Shown here in pieces: positions 7,874-16,213 of a stretch of DNA of 64,000 bases (within the stretch, counting starts at the first letter, position 1; each line of letters starts with the position of its first letter). Position numbers and translations under genes: made by a program. This DNA comes from Alphaproteobacteria bacterium. GTDB taxonomy: Bacteria; Pseudomonadota; Alphaproteobacteria; DSM-16000; Inquilinaceae. The notes under the pieces were generated by a model. It was not told where the DNA came from. It made no database searches and saw only the letters and a list, made by a program, of their open reading frames with translations. The stretch spans positions 21,505 through 85,504 of the forward strand of contig JANQIX010000080.1 in the NCBI GenBank assembly GCA_028281925.1, read 5' to 3'.

Positions 7874-9469
7874 CTACTCAGCCAAACTCAGGAACCGGGT
7901 CGGGTGGACGTCCTGGATGTTGTCTTCCCAGCCGACCACGTCCGGCGAAACCAGGTTCAGCGAGACGTAATAGTAGATCGGCAGGTACGGCAGTTCGTCC
8001 ATGAAGATCTGCTCGGCCTGGAACAGCAGCTCCGCGCGGGCGTCGAGGTCGATGGTCCCGGCGGCTTCGCCCATCAGGCGCTCGTACTCGTCATTGCAGA
8101 AATTGGCGTAGTTGAAGCCCGTGTTTTCGCATTCCACCAGGAACAGGAAGTTCTGCGGGTCGCTGTAGTCGCCGATCCACCCCGCCCGGGCCACGTCGAA
8201 ATCGCCGCCGTCGCGCAGGTGAGCATAGTGGGTGGCGACGTCGGAGTTGAACAGCTCCACCTCCACGCCCAGCAGGCTCCACATGTCGGCGATGGCGACG
8301 GCCACCTGGCGGTGGTTGTCCGAGGTGTTGTACCGAAGCTCCAAGGTGATCGGGTTGTCCGGGCCGAAGCCGGCCTCGGTCATCAGGCGGATCGCCTCAT
8401 CCTCGCGATCGAGCATCGACATCTCGGCATAGTCGGCATAGGCAGGCTCGCCGTAATTGCTGATGCCCGGCGGCACGAAGCTGTAAGCGGGGATCTCTCC
8501 GGCACCGGTGATCTCCTCCACGATGTATTCGCGGTCGATCGCCAGCGAGAGCGCCCGGCGCACGCGGATATCGCTCCAAGGCTCCTTGTCCGCGCGGATG
8601 GCGTAGTAATAGATGCCGAGCTTGGGTGCAGCCCGGAACTCGTCGGGCATGTTCTCCTGCATCCAGGACACCTGTTCCTGCGGCACGTCGTTGTTGATGT
8701 GCAACTCACCCGCCTGGAAGCGGCGCAGCGCGGCCGACCGGTCTTCCGTGGGGTAGTAGTAGACGCGGTCGATCGCCACCGTGTCGGCCGCGTGGAATTC
8801 GGGGTTCCGCTCAAGCAGGATATGCGCCTGCGGCACCTGCTCCACTAGCATGAAGGCGCCGTTGCTGACCATGTTGCCCGGGCGCACAAAGTCTTCGCCA
8901 TGCTCCTCGACCGAGGCCGGATGGACAGGCAGCCCGGTCTGGTGCGTCAGCAGCTCGAGGAAATAGGGCGTGGCCTCGGCCAGCGTGATCTCCAGCGTGC
9001 GCTCATCCACTGCGGCTGCGCCGAGCTCGGTGCCTTCCATCTCGCCTTCGAACACGGCTTCGGCGTTCAGGATCGGATAGAGGATGTTGGCGTATTTCGC
9101 ACCCGTCGCCGGGTTCAGGATGCGGCGCAGGGAGAAGACGAAATCCTCTGCCGTCACCGGATCGCCGTTCGACCAGCTGGCATCTTCGCGCAGGTGGAAC
9201 GTATAGACCGTGCCGTCGTCGCTGATGTCCCAGCTTTCCGCTGCGCCGGGAATGATGTTGGCGGCTTCGTCGTAGACCACCAGGCCTTCGTAGAGGTCGC
9301 GCAGGATATGCGCTTCGTAGATCGTCGAGGTCTGGTGCTGGTCCAGCGTCTCGGGCTCACCGGTGTTGCCGCGGTGGAGAGTCACCTCCGCCGCCGCGCC
9401 GGCCACGGCGCCGAGCAGGAGGGCCGCAGACAGGCTTGGGACGGCGATCAGGGATCGGTATCGGGTCAT
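7874..9469 (-). CDS. oppA: Oligopeptide ABC transporter substrate-binding protein, OppA-like
   Basis: A 531-residue SBP_bac_5 family periplasmic protein. The start at 9469 gives a signal peptide (MTRYRSLIAVPSLSAALLLG, then an Ala-rich region ending AGAAAEV) and is preceded by AGAGGCG. Family landmarks are LHRGNTGEPETLDQHQ at the mature N-terminus, AESWDISDDGTVYTFHLRED and the late YLPIYYYVSLNLVSPDVVGW region. It would deliver oligopeptides to OppBCDF encoded further along the same strand. Three genes, one of them antisense, now lie between oppA and oppB, so co-transcription is doubtful. Confidence 0.92.
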   Translation of the reverse strand: MTRYRSLIAVPSLSAALLLGAVAGAAAEVTLHRGNTGEPETLDQHQTSTIYEAHILRDLYEGLVVYDEAANIIPGAAESWDISDDGTVYTFHLREDASWSNGDPVTAEDFVFSLRRILNPATGAKYANILYPILNAEAVFEGEMEGTELGAAAVDERTLEITLAEATPYFLELLTHQTGLPVHPASVEEHGEDFVRPGNMVSNGAFMLVEQVPQAHILLERNPEFHAADTVAIDRVYYYPTEDRSAALRRFQAGELHINNDVPQEQVSWMQENMPDEFRAAPKLGIYYYAIRADKEPWSDIRVRRALSLAIDREYIVEEITGAGEIPAYSFVPPGISNYGEPAYADYAEMSMLDREDEAIRLMTEAGFGPDNPITLELRYNTSDNHRQVAVAIADMWSLLGVEVELFNSDVATHYAHLRDGGDFDVARAGWIGDYSDPQNFLFLVECENTGFNYANFCNDEYERLMGEAAGTIDLDARAELLFQAEQIFMDELPYLPIYYYVSLNLVSPDVVGWEDNIQDVHPTRFLSLAE

Positions 9470-9512
9470 GATGACGCCTCTGCCTCGTGGAAAGAGATCA
9501 TGGTTTTGTCGG

Positions 9513-9545
9513 CGCGGCCGCGCGTCATGGGCGCGTCCGGCCGCG
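9513..9545. terminator. GC-rich stem-loop between dctM and oppA
   Basis: CGCGGCCG (9513-9520) pairs with CGGCCGCG (9538-9545), with inner CGCG arms around a short loop. It lies in the 144-base gap after the dctM stop and before oppA on the minus strand. There is no U-tract, so a terminator role is only suggested by the position. Confidence 0.4.
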
Positions 9546-9613
9546 GCTGAGCAACCGTATCGCCGGGCCCCGGGGAAGGCCACCGGAAATCCCCGTTGCG
9601 AGTACGGGCGCGC

Positions 9614-10912
9614 TTACGGCACCAGACCCGGCAGCCAAAGAGCGAGGCCCGGGGCCGCGATCAACGACGCGATGGCAATGACGAAAGCGAAGAGGAACGG
9701 CAGCACACCGGCGAACACGCAGCCTATGGGAATATCGGGCGCCACGCCGCGCACGACGAACACGTTCATGCCCACCGGCGGCGTGATCAAGCCCATCTCG
9801 ACCACCATCACCAGCAGGATGCCGTACCACACGGGGTCGTAGCCGAGATCGACGACCACGGGGAAGAATACCGGCACGGTCAACAGGATGATGCCCAGGC
9901 TGTCCATGAAACAGCCGAGCACCACCAGAATGCCCAGCATCAGGATCAGCACCGCCAACGGCGGCAGCCCGCTATCGGCGGTCAGACCGCGCAGGGCCTG
10001 GGTCAGGCCGGTGACGGTCAGGAAGGTGGAAAAGAGGCTGGACCCGAAGATGATCAGGAAGATCATGGCCGAGGTGACGGCGCTTTCCACCAGCGCCCGC
10101 ATCAGCAGCTGCCGGTTCAGCTTGCGGCGCAGCGCCCCGATCACGCCGGTGCCGAAAGCGCCGATCCCGGCCGATTCCGTCGGCGTGAACAGCCCGGTAT
10201 AGATGCCGCCGATGACCACGGCCAACAGCACAATCAGCGGCCATACTCCGCGCAGCGCCGCGAAACGCTGGCTGAGCGGCACGGGCTGCGCCGGCGGCGC
10301 GCGGTCGGGCCGCAGCCGCACCCAGACGGCCACCGTGGCGACGAACAGTCCGGTCAGCACGATGCCGGGAACGACGCCGGCCGCGAACAATTGGCTGACC
10401 GATTGTTCGGTCATGATGGCGTAGATCACCAGAATGACCGAGGGCGGGATCAGGATGCCGACGGTCCCACCGGCGGCAACGGCCCCGGCGGACAGGCTGC
10501 GGTCATAGCCGTGGCGCGCCATCTCAGATAGCGAGACGCCGCCCATCGTGGCCGCGGTCGCCAGTGACGACCCGCAGATCGTCGAGAACCCAGCACACCC
10601 CACCAGCGTGCCCATGGCCAACCCGCCGCGCACTTGGCCGACCACGGCATTGCCGGCGTCGTAGAGATCGCGCGCCAGGCCGGTGCGCGCCGCCAACGCC
10701 CCCATCAGCACGAACAGCGGGATGACGGAAAGGCCATAGGCAGTCGCGCCATACGGCACCGCGCCAAGTTGGAACGCTGCCGCCGTCCAGCCCTGGATGG
10801 CGACGATGCCGCCGATGGCCGCGGCCAGCATGGCGATGGCCACCGGCAGTCTGAGCAGGATCAGCAACAGCAGGAGCCCGGTGAAGGCTAGGCCTATGGC
10901 AAGCGGGCTCAA
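9614..10912 (-). CDS. dctM: TRAP transporter large permease, DctM-like
   Basis: A 432-residue protein with about twelve hydrophobic segments, typical of DctM (e.g. GAVAAGGTVGILIPPSVILVIY read in parts, and the LITPPVGMNVFVVRG block near the C-terminus). The best start is a TTG at 10912 that overlaps the dctQ stop (TTGA), giving the usual SPLAIGLAFTGLLLLLILL N-terminus. The longer frame runs through dctQ and is rejected. It couples uptake of an organic acid to the sodium gradient, together with DctQ and DctP. Confidence 0.9.
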   Translation of the reverse strand: MSPLAIGLAFTGLLLLLILLRLPVAIAMLAAAIGGIVAIQGWTAAAFQLGAVPYGATAYGLSVIPLFVLMGALAARTGLARDLYDAGNAVVGQVRGGLAMGTLVGCAGFSTICGSSLATAATMGGVSLSEMARHGYDRSLSAGAVAAGGTVGILIPPSVILVIYAIMTEQSVSQLFAAGVVPGIVLTGLFVATVAVWVRLRPDRAPPAQPVPLSQRFAALRGVWPLIVLLAVVIGGIYTGLFTPTESAGIGAFGTGVIGALRRKLNRQLLMRALVESAVTSAMIFLIIFGSSLFSTFLTVTGLTQALRGLTADSGLPPLAVLILMLGILVVLGCFMDSLGIILLTVPVFFPVVVDLGYDPVWYGILLVMVVEMGLITPPVGMNVFVVRGVAPDIPIGCVFAGVLPFLFAFVIAIASLIAAPGLALWLPGLVP

Positions 10913-11439
10913 CGCCGGTCGTCCGTAACGGTGACGGCCGCCCGGACGCCGGCGGCGATGGCGATCTGCCCGGCCAGAAGCACGGCGATGACGGGCACCG
11001 ACAGGGCCGATCCGGCGATCAGCGGCAGCCAGTTCACGATCTCCGGCAGGCCGAGATCGCCGGTGACGTCGCCGTAGCGCCATGCGTCGAGCGCCCGGAG
11101 CGAGGAGGCCCAGGTGAGCAGTCCCATGACGGTGCCCGAGACCGCGAGGCCTGCCGCCACCACGGCGGCGCGCAGACGGCGCGGCAGCCGGTCGACCAAC
11201 AGCTCCACGGCCACATGTCCGCCGATCCAAAAGGCATAGGGCATGGCCAGCGGCACCAGGATGCGCATGCCCAGGGTCACCAGCTCGAACGCGCCGGGCA
11301 CCGCTTCGGCGAACTGCCGCAGAGTCACGTCGACCACCGTCAGCGCTACCATCAGCACGCTCAGCGCGACCGCACCGACGAAGCAGAGACCGCGCGACGC
11401 AACCTCCGTGACACGTTCGATCCGTCTCAGCACGGGCAA
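10909..11439 (-). CDS. dctQ: TRAP transporter small permease, DctQ-like
   Basis: A 176-residue protein with four predicted membrane helices, the DctQ arrangement. It has the conserved VDVTLRQF motif after TM1 and the WIGGHVAVELLVDRLP stretch between TM2 and TM3. It lies between dctP (48 bases upstream) and dctM (overlapping by four bases), so the three form one operon. Confidence 0.9.
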   Translation of the reverse strand: MPVLRRIERVTEVASRGLCFVGAVALSVLMVALTVVDVTLRQFAEAVPGAFELVTLGMRILVPLAMPYAFWIGGHVAVELLVDRLPRRLRAAVVAAGLAVSGTVMGLLTWASSLRALDAWRYGDVTGDLGLPEIVNWLPLIAGSALSVPVIAVLLAGQIAIAAGVRAAVTVTDDRR

Positions 11440-11486
11440 GTACTCAATCCCCGAGGCGGCCCTCCGCCGCCACGGAATTGCAGCCG

Positions 11487-12488
11487 CTATTGTGCAGCCA
11501 GCGCGCCGATACGGCTGCGGATCGCGCCTGCGTCGACGCCGTCTTCCTCAAGCGCCGCGATGATCTCGTCCACCGCCGGGGCAACGGCATCCATCCACAT
11601 CTGGCGTTGGGCGGTGCCGGGAACGATGATCTCGTTGCCAAGCTCCTCAACATAGGCGCGGCCGCGTGCATCCTCCGCATCCCAGGACTGGCCGACGCGC
11701 ACCGCCTCGTCGACACCCGAGTTGTCGAGGATCACCTGCTGCAGATCGTCCGGAAGGCCGTCAAAGGCCTGGCGGTTCATTATCAGGTAGAAGGGCAGCA
11801 CATAGAGGCCGACCTCGATGTGGTACTGCACTTGCTCGCCCAGGCGCAGCCCCTTCATCGCCTCATAGGGGAAGGCCACGCCGTCCAGCACGCCCTGCTC
11901 CAAGTTCTCGTAGACCTGCGGGGCCGGCACACCCACGGGCTCGGCGCCATAGGCCGCCAGCATGGCGCGGATGCCGGGCGACGCGAAGCGCATGCGGAGG
12001 CCCGTCAGCGTCTGCGGGACCATGGCGCCCACCAGGCGGGTGTGCAACTGCGCCGGAGAATGGGTGTGCAGCACCAGCAGCTCCACGCCGTCGAACTCGC
12101 CGGCCAACAGCCCCTCGTCGGCCAACTGCATGGCCACGCGCGAGGCCTGTTCGGCGCTGGTGAACTGGAACGGCAGCTCCAGCATCTGGGTGCGCGGGAA
12201 CCGGCTGGCCTGGATCGCCGGCAACCCCCAGCCGATCTCTGCCACACCGGTGCGCACGCCGTCGAAGATCTCCTGAATGCCCAACAGCTGTCCTGCCGGA
12301 AACTGCTCGATGCTGATACGGCCTTGCGACTGCTCTTCGATCCTGCCGATCCAGTCAGGCAGCACATTCACACTCTGGTTGTGCGTCGGCGGCAGGTAGT
12401 GGGCGAGCCGGAACTCGAACTCCGCAGCGCGGACGGCGGTGGTTGCCAGCACGGCGCCGATCGCCAGCGCAAGGACCCCGATGCGCAT
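11487..12488 (-). CDS. dctP: TRAP transporter substrate-binding protein, DctP-like
   Basis: A 333-residue periplasmic binding protein. The ATG at 12488 follows a GGGAGG ribosome binding site and gives a clean signal peptide (MRIGVLALAIGAVLATTAVRA). DctP landmarks include FRLAHYLPPTHNQSVNV, the GLRMRFASPGIRAML strand carrying the ligand-carboxylate arginine region, and YENLEQGVLDGVAFPYEAM. The carboxylate specificity (dicarboxylate, keto acid, lactate) cannot be told from the sequence. Confidence 0.92.
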   Translation of the reverse strand: MRIGVLALAIGAVLATTAVRAAEFEFRLAHYLPPTHNQSVNVLPDWIGRIEEQSQGRISIEQFPAGQLLGIQEIFDGVRTGVAEIGWGLPAIQASRFPRTQMLELPFQFTSAEQASRVAMQLADEGLLAGEFDGVELLVLHTHSPAQLHTRLVGAMVPQTLTGLRMRFASPGIRAMLAAYGAEPVGVPAPQVYENLEQGVLDGVAFPYEAMKGLRLGEQVQYHIEVGLYVLPFYLIMNRQAFDGLPDDLQQVILDNSGVDEAVRVGQSWDAEDARGRAYVEELGNEIIVPGTAQRQMWMDAVAPAVDEIIAALEEDGVDAGAIRSRIGALAAQ

Positions 12489-12547
12489 CACAAGCCTCCC
12501 TATTCTCGTTTCATTGGCAGCCACGATAGGCAAAACGCGCCAGCGTG

Positions 12548-12730
12548 TCAGCCGCCGTTCCAGGGACCGGTGCCGGTCTCGCCGTCACCGTCGTCGTCTG
12601 GATCATGCCGCTTGCGCACCAGATACATCAGGCCGAGATGCAGCCCGGCGACACCAATGGCGGTGAGGCCGAGCGCGATCCAGCCGTGCAGGCTGATGTC
12701 GAGCCGGAAGAGGTCGGCAAACTCGGACAT
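12548..12730 (-). CDS. Small single-pass membrane protein
   Basis: A 60-residue product with one hydrophobic helix (about residues 16-38, HGWIALGLTAIGVAGLHLGL and onward) followed by a charged, Asp/Gly-rich tail (KRHDPDDDGDGETG). A weak GGCGGGA lies upstream of the ATG. It precedes dctP by 59 bases in the same direction, so it may lead the TRAP operon. No family is recognised. Confidence 0.5.
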   Translation of the reverse strand: MSEFADLFRLDISLHGWIALGLTAIGVAGLHLGLMYLVRKRHDPDDDGDGETGTGPWNGG

Positions 12731-12877
12731 GGGGAAATCCCGCCTTTAATCTCAACGACCGTGGCAGCCGACCCAATGCCGCCCGGAACCTGTAAGGTGC
12801 GGCTCAGGTTCCCCAAACAGCTTGGCCCTTCGGGGCGGCAAGGCCACCTATACAGATTATGATGCGGGAGGGCGCAA

Positions 12878-13384
12878 ATGACCGAAGCACAGACCAAAGT
12901 CCGCAAGCGGCAGCTCGGCCAAGAAGATGCAGAGACGCAGGTCGGCCTGCCCGGAGAGGTCGATCTCGCGGCCACGGCCGTCGTGGCCTTTTCGTCGGAA
13001 GACCCTTCTTGCCCGGTCGAGCACATGCTGGATGGCACCTATGGGCCTGGCGCCTCGCGTTGGCTTAGCGCGCGCCCGGACATGACCGAGCAGCTCTTGT
13101 TCGACTTCGACGGACCGCAGAGGATCTCCCGGCTGGTCTACGAGGTAGAGGAAGCGGAGCGCGAGCGCACGCAGGAAGTTCGGGTGGAGGTGTCGACGGA
13201 CGGGGGTGAGTCTTTCCGCCAGATCCTGGCACAGGACTATACGTTCAGCCCGAACGGCGCGACCTTCCAGCACGAAGACCTGCGGTTCGAGATCGAAGGC
13301 GCGACCCATCTGCGATTGACCATCGTGCCGCACAAGAATGGGGCCGGTACGGCAACGCTGACATCGCTTCGCATCTGCGCGTGA
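12878..13384 (+). CDS. Discoidin-like (galactose-binding fold) protein
   Basis: A 168-residue soluble protein without a signal peptide. From about residue 28 it shows a beta-sandwich pattern: VVAFSSEDPSCPVEHMLDG, then SRWLSARP, QLLFDFDGPQRISRLVYEVEE and EVRVEVSTDGGESFRQIL, ending LTSLRICA. This is the F5/8 type C or XRCC1-N-terminal type fold, in which the first strand is followed by a loop that contacts a ligand. The bacterial role is unknown. It is followed by a secreted SFPD-repeat protein in the same direction; the 40-base gap would allow co-transcription. Confidence 0.7.
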   Translation: MTEAQTKVRKRQLGQEDAETQVGLPGEVDLAATAVVAFSSEDPSCPVEHMLDGTYGPGASRWLSARPDMTEQLLFDFDGPQRISRLVYEVEEAERERTQEVRVEVSTDGGESFRQILAQDYTFSPNGATFQHEDLRFEIEGATHLRLTIVPHKNGAGTATLTSLRICA

Positions 13385-13433
13385 TCGCAGCATTCCGTCA
13401 AAGAAGGGCAAATTGGGGGGAGGCATGAATGTG

Positions 13434-13763
13434 ATGAGGGGGGGACAGACCTGCGGGTTCGCGTTCGTTGCATCTACGGTTCTGCTGTTGGCATCGCCAT
13501 CGCTTGCCCAGGTGTCGTCGAGCTGCACTTACGAAGGCATCAACCTGTGGGGAGATGTGCAAGCGGTGGAGAGTTTTCCCGACATCAAGGTCCAGGTGGT
13601 CACCAGCTTCCCGGACCTGCGTGTGGAGCAGGTGACGAGCTTTCCGGACGACTGCGGGCAGTGGCGGATGGTCGACAGCTTTCCGGACTTTGCGGTGCAG
13701 TTCGTCGACAGCTTCCCCGACATCCAGATCGAGTATGTAACCAGCTTTCCGGGCGTGCCGTAA
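13434..13763 (+). CDS. Secreted SFPD-repeat protein
   Basis: A signal peptide of about 26 residues (MRGGQTCGFAFVASTVLLL, then ASPSLAQ) precedes a mature region dominated by six copies of an SFPD tetrad. Successive copies are 11, 11, 13, 11 and 11 residues apart, each followed by alternating hydrophobic residues (e.g. SFPDIKVQVVT). The odd 13-residue unit contains CGQWRM and may pair its Cys with the mature N-terminal SSSC. Regular short beta repeats suggest a small beta-solenoid or stacked sheet. GGGGGGAGG (13415-13423) fits the ATG at 13434, though 13425 is possible. No function is recognised. Confidence 0.72.
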   Translation: MRGGQTCGFAFVASTVLLLASPSLAQVSSSCTYEGINLWGDVQAVESFPDIKVQVVTSFPDLRVEQVTSFPDDCGQWRMVDSFPDFAVQFVDSFPDIQIEYVTSFPGVP

Positions 13764-13802
13764 GCCGGCAGCGCGCCATGCCTCACATGGTATGGAGTCG
13801 CT

Positions 13803-15077
13803 TCAGCTCTCGAGCGCAAACAGCTCCTGCGGCTCGCGCACGCCGCGGAGCGCGTGGCGGCCAAGGGACGCCAGGGTGTCCGGGCTGCCGGCGGCCCGCC
13901 TGAAGTTGCTTGACGTCAACACGGTTTGGTCGAGCGGGCGGCAGAGGGCCTGGATGCGGCTTGCTTCGTTGACCGCCGGTCCGATCACCGTGAAGTCGAG
14001 GCGGTCGCTGGCGCCGATATTGCCGTAGAGCACCTCGCCCAGATGCAATGCCAGGCCGAACCCCATCACCGGTTTGCCGGCCGCCTGACGCTGCCCATTG
14101 AAGTCGGGGAAGCTTCGGCGCAGGTCCGCGGCGGCGTGCAATGCGTCCCTGCAGACGGCGGTCTCGTCCCGGCCCGTCAGGTCGAAGACCGCGAGCAGGC
14201 CATCGCCCATGAATTTCAGGACCTGGCCGTGGTTGTCCTGCACCGGCCGCGCCATCGCCTCCAGATAGTCGTCAAGCGTTGCCACCAGGGCATCGCGCGG
14301 CAACGTGTCGGCCAAGGCGGTGAACCCGCGCAGATCGGAAAACCAGATGGCGGCGCGGATCGTCTCCGCCGAGCCGCGGGCGATCGCACCGGTCAGAACC
14401 CGGTAGCCGGCGTCCCTGCCCAGATAGGTTTCCAGGACCGTGCTGGCGACGTCGTAGGTCAGGCGCGATTTCACGGCAAGGGCCAGAAAGGGCAGCGTCG
14501 CCGCGACCTGGCCGAGGTGATCTTCGTCGAAGCCCTCCGGCCGGTCGGTCGCACAGGAAAAGAAGATGCCATCGATGCCCTGACCCGCGACGGTGCCATC
14601 GGCCGACTCGGCGGTATCCCGGGCGATGGCCGCGGCTTGGGCGGGATCGTAAGGCACGACCCGGGCGGCATAGTCGGTCAAGCCTTCCGCGCGCAACTCG
14701 GAAAAGATTGGAAACGCGTGTTCGCCGCCGACGTCCAGCCGTTGACGCAGGGTCAGCATACCCCGGCTGCGCATGTGATAGACCGGGCTTTGCAGATAGA
14801 TGTCCTGGCTCAAGACCTCGCGATCTCGTGGCTTGTGTTCGATGCCTCCGGTGCCGGGCCGCCAGACGAAGGTGTGCGAGCCGTATCGGGGATGCAGCGT
14901 GTTCATCCCCAGCTGGGCGCGCCGCATCGGAAAGCCGGCCTCGTGGATCCGCCGGCAATAGGCTTCCAACTGCTCCGCCAGCGGCAGGCCCTGCATGCCC
15001 CGGTCGACGAGCCAGCGGGCGACGCCATCAAGATCGAGCGGTCTTGCCGATGTCGTATGCGATTGCCCAGAGGCCAT
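13803..15077 (-). CDS. Class III adenylate cyclase with novel N-terminal domain
   Basis: A 424-residue protein. The C-terminal half is a class III cyclase domain with metal-binding aspartates in FSDLRGFT and FMGDGLLAVF, the purine-selecting lysine just before it (LKFMGD), the RLDFTVIG aspartate and the transition-state Asn/Arg in VNEASRI. All are intact, so ATP cyclisation to cAMP is expected. The N-terminal 190 residues are soluble and homologous to those of the cyclase at 51434-52612, and may be a GAF-like or ligand-sensing region. It follows the D-threonine-aldolase-like gene by 16 bases, ending a leftward run of genes. Confidence 0.9.
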   Translation of the reverse strand: MASGQSHTTSARPLDLDGVARWLVDRGMQGLPLAEQLEAYCRRIHEAGFPMRRAQLGMNTLHPRYGSHTFVWRPGTGGIEHKPRDREVLSQDIYLQSPVYHMRSRGMLTLRQRLDVGGEHAFPIFSELRAEGLTDYAARVVPYDPAQAAAIARDTAESADGTVAGQGIDGIFFSCATDRPEGFDEDHLGQVAATLPFLALAVKSRLTYDVASTVLETYLGRDAGYRVLTGAIARGSAETIRAAIWFSDLRGFTALADTLPRDALVATLDDYLEAMARPVQDNHGQVLKFMGDGLLAVFDLTGRDETAVCRDALHAAADLRRSFPDFNGQRQAAGKPVMGFGLALHLGEVLYGNIGASDRLDFTVIGPAVNEASRIQALCRPLDQTVLTSSNFRRAAGSPDTLASLGRHALRGVREPQELFALES

Positions 15078-15093
15078 GATGGGTCGATGCCGG

Positions 15094-16149
15094 TCAGGTC
15101 ACGCGGCCGCGCGCTGCCACGGTCAGGGCGCCGTCCACCTTGTTCCCGCGGATGGCCCAGACCTGATCGACCATATTGGACACGACACACCCGTGGTTCG
15201 GCACGATACGGATTCGTTCCCCGATCCGCGGCTGCCAATCGGTGTTTGAGAGGTCGAGAACGCCGTGCTCTTCGCTGAGTCCGGAGATCCGAGCGTCAGG
15301 GTTGGTGGGCACCAAACCGAACCCGTCCATGCCCAGCTGGTCGGACGTCAGCACCTTTGAGCCTGCATCGAAAACTGCCCGAGTTTCTGTCGGCCGGCTT
15401 ACCACCGTTGCCATGACCGTCAGGGCACAATCCTCGATACCGCAGGCGCCAGCCGCAATCTGCATGCGGTCGTTGTAGACATAGACCCCGGCGCGGTGCT
15501 CGGTCGCGTTCGCCACCTGGTGGCATTGCCACATCTGTGGGCTGCCGCCGGTACTGATGCGCGGGCAGCCAAGACCGCGGTCTGCGAGCGCACCCACGGC
15601 ATCCGCAAGCCATCGGTCGACCAGGCTCGGATCCCCGGTCGGGCGATAGGTCATCAGCCCGCCGAACGCGACCCCGGGCAGGTCGGCAATCCGCTGTGCC
15701 AGCTCCACCGCGCGAACCGGCGTTTGCACACCACACCGGCCGGAGCCGGTATCGCATTCAACAAGCACCTCCAGCGGTCGAGCCTCGCCGGCGAACGCGG
15801 CCGACAGCCCATCGATGACGGTGTCGTTGTCGGCGACCACACTGAGCTTGCATCGCTCTGCGAGACGGCGCAGGCGCGCCAGCTTCGCCTCGCCGATCAG
15901 ATTGTAGGTGATGAAGATGTCGTCCAAACCCGCCTCGGCCATCACCTCGGCCTCGCCGATCTTCTGGCAGGTGATCCCGACTGCGCCCGCCGACACCTGG
16001 CGGCGCGCCAGCTCGACCAGCTTATGCGTCTTGATGTGCGGCCGGAGCTTGAGGCCATGCTGGTCGCAATGGGCCTGGAAGCGCTGAATGTTGCGCTCAA
16101 CGATGTCGAGATCGATCAGGACGGCGGGCGTATCGAGGTCGGCAAACAT
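15094..16149 (-). CDS. D-threonine aldolase-like PLP enzyme (alanine racemase N-terminal fold)
   Basis: A 351-residue protein. The ATG at 16149 follows GGAGAA and gives MFADLDTPAVLIDLDIVERN, the family's normal N-terminus. The PLP-lysine lies in RPHIKTHK. The C-terminal region has the His/Cys metal-binding signature of D-threonine aldolases (VPNHGCVVSNMVD). Such enzymes cleave D-3-hydroxy amino acids to glycine and an aldehyde with Mn or Mg; some relatives are D-serine deaminases. The start 65 bases after a Bcr-type MFS gene suggests a joint transcript. Confidence 0.88.
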   Translation of the reverse strand: MFADLDTPAVLIDLDIVERNIQRFQAHCDQHGLKLRPHIKTHKLVELARRQVSAGAVGITCQKIGEAEVMAEAGLDDIFITYNLIGEAKLARLRRLAERCKLSVVADNDTVIDGLSAAFAGEARPLEVLVECDTGSGRCGVQTPVRAVELAQRIADLPGVAFGGLMTYRPTGDPSLVDRWLADAVGALADRGLGCPRISTGGSPQMWQCHQVANATEHRAGVYVYNDRMQIAAGACGIEDCALTVMATVVSRPTETRAVFDAGSKVLTSDQLGMDGFGLVPTNPDARISGLSEEHGVLDLSNTDWQPRIGERIRIVPNHGCVVSNMVDQVWAIRGNKVDGALTVAARGRVT

Positions 16150-16213
16150 GAAGCTTCTCCGTCTCACGATCCCTACCGTAGCCGGCACGGCGTCCATGTC
16201 CAGGGCGCCGCTA

